The position numbers and the translations under genes are program-made. From OMOG01 sp041485845 (GTDB taxonomy: Bacteria > Acidobacteriota > Terriglobia > Bryobacterales > Bryobacteraceae): 9,588 nucleotides of DNA. Shown here piece after piece: positions 6,001 through 9,588 of the stretch. Location of the stretch: assembly GCA_041485845.1 (NCBI GenBank), contig JBGPKH010000335.1:1-9588 (forward strand). Direction: 5' to 3'. Position 1 is the stretch's first letter. Every line of letters begins with the position of its first letter. Below the pieces are notes generated by a model. That model had not been told where the DNA came from. It saw nothing but the letters and a program-made list of their open reading frames with translations, and searched no databases.

Positions 6001-8249
6001 TTGCGGCTCACAATCTCCGTTGCCGCGAACAACGCGCGCGCGGCGCGGTCCCGCTGCTCGGCGCGGGCGATTTGCACCGGCGCGACGATCTCCGGCATGC
6101 CGATCGAGTGGATCTCATACCGCGGCTTCATGACTTCCTGCTCGAGGTAGAAGAAGACCTTGGCAAAACCCGGCTGCTTTTCGGCGAGCGCGAAGACGGC
6201 CTCATCCACTACTTGCAGTCCGAGCGCCGCTTGCACACCCTCGCCGCGGCCGTTGGTCACGCGGAAGCGGATGCGCGCTTCGTCGCCGGGCTTGTAGCCA
6301 GGGGCGTCCGCCGTTGCCTCGATCTTGAGCTCGTCCGCGGGCTGCACGAAGACCAGGCGATGGTCTGCGACCGGACGGGCGTCGCGGCCGAACAGGTATG
6401 CGTTGAAATCGAGCGTGCCCGCCAGGTCCGGCGTGGCGGTGAGCGAAAGCTCCGCCTGCCCGTTGACGATATCCAGGTCGCGCGTCAGCACGGTCTGCCC
6501 TTCCCGGACGATGTCCACATATGCGGTGCCCTGCTTCTTCGTAGCGAAGACCCGCAGTTGGATGCGGTCCCCGGCGCGATACACGGCGCGCTCCGTGCGC
6601 AGGAGAATCTGGTCCGTGCCACCGCGCGCTTCGAGCGGCACCGACCTGGACGCGCGGTTGCCTTCCTTGTCGCTCGCATCGATCTCGAGCGTAGCGGCTC
6701 CTCCGCCGGCCGGGAGGCGCAGTACCGCAACTCCGCCGTCATCGGTGGTCACGGTCTGGTCGAAGTTTCCCGCGGAACGAACCCGGACGCTCGCGGTGGC
6801 CGGTTTGCCGTCCGCATACGAGGTCAGGACAAACACCTGGTTCTCGAGATTCGGAACGAGGGTGCCGCCCTCCGGAACCGCCGTGATGAGGAGCGGAGAC
6901 TGGCTGACGGTGATCGGCTCGCCGCGAGTCTCGGAGTGCGCCGCGGAGTCTTTCACCGTCGCCTCGACCAGCACGCGGGCCGCGCCCTGGCTGAGCGGAC
7001 GCCCGGCGAAGTACGCGGGCAGCTTGAGGTCGAAGCGATACGCTCCCTCGGTGTCCGTCTTGCCGGAAACCGACGCCACCTCGTACATCGCGACGTCCAT
7101 ACCGGACGCCTTCACACTGACTTGCGCTCCATCTACCGGCTTTCCGAAGAAGTAATTCGCGCGGACGGTGCCCGTCACATGGTCGCCGGGGCGGTATCCG
7201 TGGACCGACTTCCCGCTGAACTCTACCGCCACCTTGAATTTCGGCAGCACGTAACGTTCGACGTTCAACGCGATCTCCGCCGTGTTGGCGCCGTCGTCCA
7301 TCAGCGCGCGCAGGTGGTAAGTGCCGAGGTTGACTTCGTCGGCCAGCCCGAATTCCGCCGACGCGATTCCGAATTTGTCGGTCTGGGTGGTCTTCTTGAA
7401 GACCTTGTTGCCGCGCGAGTCCTCCACTTCGAAGCCCAGCTTGCGGCTGCCGGCGGCCTCATGATTCGCGCGATCGAGCGCAAGGGAGCGCACGTGGATC
7501 GTCTGTCCCGGCTGATAGATCGGCTTTTCGGTGGTGAGGAGAATGGATGCCTTGTCTTCCAGGCGTACCTGTTGGGTGAACTCCGTCGAGCCGATGGGCG
7601 TGTCGACCACGTAGCGCAACGCATGATTCCCTGCCAGACCGGCCGGAAACCGGAACTGCGCCTCCGCGGTGCCCCGGCGATTCAGCCGTCCGGTGAAGAG
7701 CGTGCGAGGTTTCGGATCGGCCAGGTCGATGCGCACGGAACTGGGGCCCGCGACGGCCGCGTTCTTCGAATCCGTGACAATCACGCGCACCGCCGCCGGG
7801 CCGCCGCTCAAATAGGATTGCTGGCCCAGGATGTGGATCACCGGGGTGCGCAGGATCTGCGAGATCGATTCCGTGCCCTCCACGGCGGCGTCCTTCGCGT
7901 CGTTGTAGACAAACCGGTAACGCAGGCGATGCCACACCAGTTCCTCCGTGGCAACCGCCTTAGCCAGCTTGAGATCCTCCTGCCACGATCCCTTACCCGC
8001 GGCCACCGTGACGTGCCGCTCGGAGCGCCCTAAGACCTCGTCCTCGGGATTCAGAACCTCGACACTCAGTTGCCCTTCGCCGGTGTGCGGCGCCCGAAAG
8101 GGAATGCTCGCGTGCAAAACGCCGCGCGAGTAAGTGGCCGCGGCCGATTCGCCGTCGGCCGCCTGGGCGCCCGGATACGATGCTACAATCGCCACGGCGG
8201 CGATAACCAGGAATGCTGCGAAGAACAACCAGAATCTCGATGGCTTCAT
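3015..8249 (-). CDS. Bacterial alpha-2-macroglobulin with composite bait-region insert
   Basis: A 1744-residue A2M, a protease trap: cleavage of its bait region by a protease should expose a thioester that bonds the attacker. Residues 1-30 form a signal peptide ending AQA with no lipobox cysteine, so it is exported but apparently not a lipoprotein, unlike many bacterial A2Ms. Domains in order: N-terminal macroglobulin folds; an MG2-type domain at about 235-330 (TEKPIYQPGQTI); MG3-like ERYVLPKFKV (331-340); a bait-region-type domain to about 690 ending VVDEAVFAL; a long insert (about 710-1040); the main A2M domain with the PEALYINPEILTD and DSITTWR blocks (1044-1075); thioester GCFEQ (Cys1261, Gln1264); an alpha-helical thioester domain to about 1545; and a receptor-binding-like beta domain (about 1605-1740). 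Cys1261 is the only cysteine. ATG 8249 has GAGGGAG (8257-8263) 7 nt upstream. No pbpC-like partner is adjacent. The long plus-strand open frames inside the gene are GC shadows. Confidence 0.95.
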   Translation of the reverse strand: MKPSRFWLFFAAFLVIAAVAIVASYPGAQAADGESAAATYSRGVLHASIPFRAPHTGEGQLSVEVLNPEDEVLGRSERHVTVAAGKGSWQEDLKLAKAVATEELVWHRLRYRFVYNDAKDAAVEGTESISQILRTPVIHILGQQSYLSGGPAAVRVIVTDSKNAAVAGPSSVRIDLADPKPRTLFTGRLNRRGTAEAQFRFPAGLAGNHALRYVVDTPIGSTEFTQQVRLEDKASILLTTEKPIYQPGQTIHVRSLALDRANHEAAGSRKLGFEVEDSRGNKVFKKTTQTDKFGIASAEFGLADEVNLGTYHLRALMDDGANTAEIALNVERYVLPKFKVAVEFSGKSVHGYRPGDHVTGTVRANYFFGKPVDGAQVSVKASGMDVAMYEVASVSGKTDTEGAYRFDLKLPAYFAGRPLSQGAARVLVEATVKDSAAHSETRGEPITVSQSPLLITAVPEGGTLVPNLENQVFVLTSYADGKPATASVRVRSAGNFDQTVTTDDGGVAVLRLPAGGGAATLEIDASDKEGNRASRSVPLEARGGTDQILLRTERAVYRAGDRIQLRVFATKKQGTAYVDIVREGQTVLTRDLDIVNGQAELSLTATPDLAGTLDFNAYLFGRDARPVADHRLVFVQPADELKIEATADAPGYKPGDEARIRFRVTNGRGEGVQAALGLQVVDEAVFALAEKQPGFAKVFFYLEQEVMKPRYEIHSIGMPEIVAPVQIARAEQRDRAARALFAATEIVSRNKFETEFGRTVPLTRYPEYSGRYRARFLDQVRRLSKADLTKAGGPVVRDSWNTSLRTEPMDRQNRYYVVRSAGPDKQFNTGDDLASYLEVRTQKVAGRPTAGAIDLQIEHDRGPFNGLAEIAGSVVDQTGAGVAGAVVKVREVPSGNTRTANVNAAGQFSLAGVPVGNYEALVSAAGFETASRKFTLSARDRAVLSAKLTVGSTTETVVVDAERDNLRFRMGGIAGGVPGGIVGGVIGGIRQFDMGALQGQQAMAAPAAMPMERAFLADKVAVNSATIAKKDEGAAAPRVRSYFPEALYINPEILTDQDGRATITIPLADSITTWRMAMMASTTRGALGSGTSSIKVFQDFFVDLDLPVTLTQGDRVSIPVAVYNYSGGIGNVSLQLHQDDWFSLVEDVADKTLAVDSGRVGGSQFTVEAKRIGKFKLTLSARMTGGGKGADIVVREIEVIPNGREQTQVFNGRLESSVRHDVNFPAAAIPDAGKVFVRLYPGPLSQVIEGMDAILRMPGGCFEQTSSATYPNVLALDYMKRTKKLTPEVHAKAEGFIANGYQRLLTFEVPGGGFSWFGQAPANKILTSYGLMEFYDMSKVHDVDAKLIERTQQWLAGQQQLDGSWKPDTSFINEGATNRFNSDVLRITAYIAWSLGNTGYQGPAVEKAKQFVAGHMGGKLDAYTLAVLANFAVDYGKDRDFTRQAMQLLLDARTEKDEQVWWTAQDTAVYATGESANVETTGLAVQALLKWGGASGAATKALHYVASKKDASGTWGTTQATIMALRALLLSTEKGAADVRGTVEISLNGKPVEKLTLTAENNDLLHQFALKGVDSKGANTVDVRFDGKGGLAYQVVGRYFVPWNEKPASEPLSIDVTYDRTRLAQDDIATATATVRNNLRKSANMVMVDLGIPPGFDLLSEDLQAYQEKSAAQKSGRMEKFSLTATQAILYFDSIAAGDGVTLRFRLRAKYPIRARTFQSRVYEYYDPAVSSVARPVQLEVRKK
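4458..4469 (-). other. A2M thioester motif CFEQ
   Basis: These codons encode Cys1261-Phe-Glu-Gln1264 in the context MPGGCFEQTSS. This is the C-x-E-Q signature whose Cys and Gln side chains form the internal thioester in A2M and complement proteins. Phe replaces the more usual Gly at the second position, as is tolerated in bacterial members. The trap should be thioester-active. Confidence 0.93.
5127..6122 (-). other. Composite insert in the A2M bait region
   Basis: Residues about 710-1041 lie between the bait-proximal macroglobulin domain and the main A2M domain, where family members usually have a much shorter, unstructured bait. In order I see: an Arg-rich segment (about 727-790, with several RYR/RRL sites that trypsin-like proteases could cut); a SAGPD...TGDD motif (820-832); the carboxypeptidase-regulatory-like domain (866-950); a Gly-Gly-hydrophobic repeat (971-989); and an Ala/Met-rich linker (about 994-1040). 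Bait function for any one segment is inferred from position. Confidence 0.7.
5400..5654 (-). other. Carboxypeptidase-regulatory-like domain inside the A2M
   Basis: Residues 866-950 start with GLAEIAGSVVDQTGAGVAGA, run through AAGQFSLAGVPVGNYEALVSAAGF and end with LTVGSTTETVVVDAE. This is the seven-strand beta-sandwich pattern that opens Oar-like TonB-dependent receptors in Acidobacteriota, including the TETV-V tail that normally leads into the plug. No plug or barrel follows, so only this domain is present. Confidence 0.85.
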
Positions 8250-8288
8250 AACGTGTCTCCCTCAAGCTCGTTCGAATGCCACGGAGCA

Positions 8289-8310
8289 TTGGACCGCGAA
8301 AGCGGCCCAA
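8289..8310. other. Hairpin with a GAAA loop in the A2M/GH31 intergenic region
   Basis: On the plus strand, TTGG (8289-8292) pairs with CCAA (8307-8310) and CCGC (8294-8297) with GCGG (8302-8305), with one A/C mismatch and a GAAA loop (8298-8301). GAAA is a GNRA tetraloop only in plus-strand RNA. On the minus strand it would lie in the A2M leader with a TTTC loop. Function unknown. Confidence 0.5.
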
Positions 8311-8395
8311 TAGTTCCCCGCGGCGAGTCGGCCTGTCTCAGCAGGTCACTGAGGATATTGCGCGAGGCGTCGATTCCTTTCAGTGAGTTCGTGGG

Positions 8396-8431
8396 GCAGG
8401 TTGTCAACCTGCGGCCGATTGCCAATCGGCC
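8396..8431. repeat. Two back-to-back perfect hairpins, REP-like element
   Basis: GCAGGTT-GTC-AACCTGC (8396-8412) and GGCCGATT-GCC-AATCGGCC (8413-8431) are perfect 7- and 8-bp stems with 3-nt loops and no base between them. Both share a TTGNCAA core at the tip. The paired-palindrome layout in an intergenic space is what repetitive extragenic palindromes look like. There is no T-tract directly after it except TTTT at 8436-8439, so a terminator role is doubtful. Confidence 0.6.
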
Positions 8432-8444
8432 CGCCTTTTGCCGC

Positions 8445-8450
8445 TATGAT
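8445..8450 (+). promoter_or_regulatory. Candidate -10 element of the GH31 gene
   Basis: TATGAT matches the -10 consensus at 5 of 6 positions, 14 nt before the ATG. The only -35-like sequence, TTGCCA (8419-8424), sits 20 bp away inside a hairpin, which is too far for a standard promoter. If used, transcription would begin about 7 nt before the start codon. The rest of 8250-8464, beyond this and the two hairpin elements, shows no recognisable A2M promoter. Confidence 0.3.
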
Positions 8451-8464
8451 AACGATTACCGCCT

Positions 8465-9588
8465 ATGAGTCATTTCAACCGCAGGCAGGTCTTAAAGAGG
8501 GCGGGCGCCGCACTCCTCCTACCTGGCGCCGCCGCCGCCCCCGGCCCAGTGCTCCGCGTAGCGGGCCAAGACGTCGAGATCCAGATTTCCCAGGTAAGCG
8601 CGCATACCTTCCGCCTCACCGCGATCCCCATCCGCGATGGCCAGCTCGCCCCTGTTCCTGATGACGGCACGGTCGTCCAGTCCTCCTGGGGCCCTCCCGC
8701 CGCCCGTCTGCGCGGCGCAACGCGCGCGCACACGGTCAAGTGCGGAGACCTGCGAATCCATTTCTCGACGGCCCCGCTGGCCTTCGCCATCGAAACCGCC
8801 AGGGGAGAGAGCATCCAAAAGATCGCCATCGACGCTGCCACCGGTACCCTCACCTTCGCCACCGGAAACGCTCCGCTGCTGGGGCTGGGCGAGGGCGGGC
8901 CGCAGTTCGACCGCCGCGGCTCCACCGACCGGATGCGCAGCGGCCAGGGCGGCTACCAGCTTCGCACGCACGGCGGCCGTGTGCCGATCCCGTGGCTCAT
9001 CGGCACGGCCGGATGGGCGCTGTTCATTCCCCAGCCGCTCGGCGCCTTCGATTTCACCGGCCCGGAAAGCAAGTTCCTGCCGGCGTCCGCCCCCGGCGCC
9101 CTTCCGCTCGACCTGTTCTTCGTCGCCGCGAAGGAACCGGCCACCATCATGGCCGAGTACGCCCGCCTCACCGGTCACCCCGCGCTGGCGCCGCTGTGGA
9201 GCTTCGGCTACCATCAGTCGCACCGCACGCTCGCGAGCCGCGAGGAGATCCTCCAGGAAGCCAAGACCTTCCGCGAAAAGAAGCTGCCCTGCGACACCAT
9301 GATCTATCTCGGCACCGGCTTCTGTCCCTCCGGCTGGAACACCAACAACACCGAGTTCACCTTCAACCAGAAGGTCTTCCCCGACCCCAAGGCGATCTTC
9401 GACCAGTTCCATCAGGACCACTTCAAGGTCGTGCTGCACGTGGCGTATCCCACGCGCATTCCCGACATGCACGGCACGGTCAAGGACCCGTGCGATTCCC
9501 AGCGGCGCGCCGAGCAGCAGCCGCTGTGCTATTGGGAGATGCACCGCCCGATCTTGGCGCTGGGCGTGGACGGCTGGTGGCCGGACGA
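8465..9588 (+). CDS. GH31-type glycoside hydrolase with Tat signal (3' end beyond window)
   Basis: Predicted exported glycosidase of family GH31 (alpha-glucosidase/alpha-xylosidase group); substrate not decidable. The 374 residues visible begin MSHFNRRQVLKRAGAALLLPGAAAA, a twin-arginine signal with a short hydrophobic core. An N-terminal beta domain follows, with GLGEGGPQFDRRG (about 140-152), a family-typical segment. The catalytic barrel begins with PLWSFGYHQSHRT (243-255) and KKLPCDTMIYLGTGF (272-286). The window stops in LGVDGWWPDE; Asp374 corresponds to the nucleophile position of GH31 (the W-x-D motif), so the acid/base residue is not seen. ATG 8465 is fixed by an in-frame TAA at 8450-8452. 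No Shine-Dalgarno is visible. The gene is divergent from the A2M; a functional link is not supported. Confidence 0.88.
   Translation, partial: MSHFNRRQVLKRAGAALLLPGAAAAPGPVLRVAGQDVEIQISQVSAHTFRLTAIPIRDGQLAPVPDDGTVVQSSWGPPAARLRGATRAHTVKCGDLRIHFSTAPLAFAIETARGESIQKIAIDAATGTLTFATGNAPLLGLGEGGPQFDRRGSTDRMRSGQGGYQLRTHGGRVPIPWLIGTAGWALFIPQPLGAFDFTGPESKFLPASAPGALPLDLFFVAAKEPATIMAEYARLTGHPALAPLWSFGYHQSHRTLASREEILQEAKTFREKKLPCDTMIYLGTGFCPSGWNTNNTEFTFNQKVFPDPKAIFDQFHQDHFKVVLHVAYPTRIPDMHGTVKDPCDSQRRAEQQPLCYWEMHRPILALGVDGWWPD

Noticed and set aside
8519..9544. Minus-strand open frame of 341 codons at the right end
   Set aside because: It is antisense to the GH31 gene, which has a Tat signal and family motifs; the minus frame has neither.

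Overview
The window is high-GC bacterial DNA of accessory character. Three things point to Acidobacteriota, most likely a Solibacter/Bryobacter-type relative: a Tat-exported Gfo/Idh/MocA oxidoreductase, a Tat-exported GH31 glycosidase, and a very large alpha-2-macroglobulin (A2M) carrying a carboxypeptidase-regulatory-like domain of the kind found at the N-terminus of that phylum's Oar-like TonB-dependent receptors. This is inference from protein style; there is no rRNA or marker gene in the window.

Layout. 1-838 (minus): 5' part of a Tat-signal Gfo/Idh/MocA oxidoreductase, running off the left edge. 839-1006: divergent control region with a good -35 element, a minus-strand extended -10, and three copies of a TTGAAC-N2-GTTCAA palindrome. 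1007-2087 (plus): a two-gene unit of a 139-residue three-helix membrane protein and a TetR regulator that starts at TTG inside the end of the first gene. 2213-2888 (plus): a VapBC-type toxin-antitoxin pair whose PIN toxin is split over three frames by two apparent one-base insertions. The last 43 bp of the tetR gene recur as a 40/43 copy at 2955-2997, so the toxin-antitoxin pair is bracketed by imperfect direct repeats. 3015-8249 (minus): a 1744-residue exported A2M with an intact thioester motif and a long composite insert in the bait region. 8250-8464: divergent intergenic region with a GAAA-loop hairpin and two back-to-back perfect hairpins sharing a TTGNCAA core. 8465-9588 (plus): 5' part of a Tat-signal GH31-type glycosidase, running off the right edge at the probable nucleophile.

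How the parts work together. The membrane protein and TetR look like a self-contained autorepressed unit, because the tandem palindromes sit on the predicted transcription start. The A2M would act as a protease trap in the cell envelope. The two Tat-exported sugar-active proteins at the edges fit a saprophytic lifestyle, but nothing links them functionally to the A2M. The best candidates for something undescribed are the composite A2M bait region, the triple-operator TetR/membrane-protein unit, and the twin-hairpin repeat.
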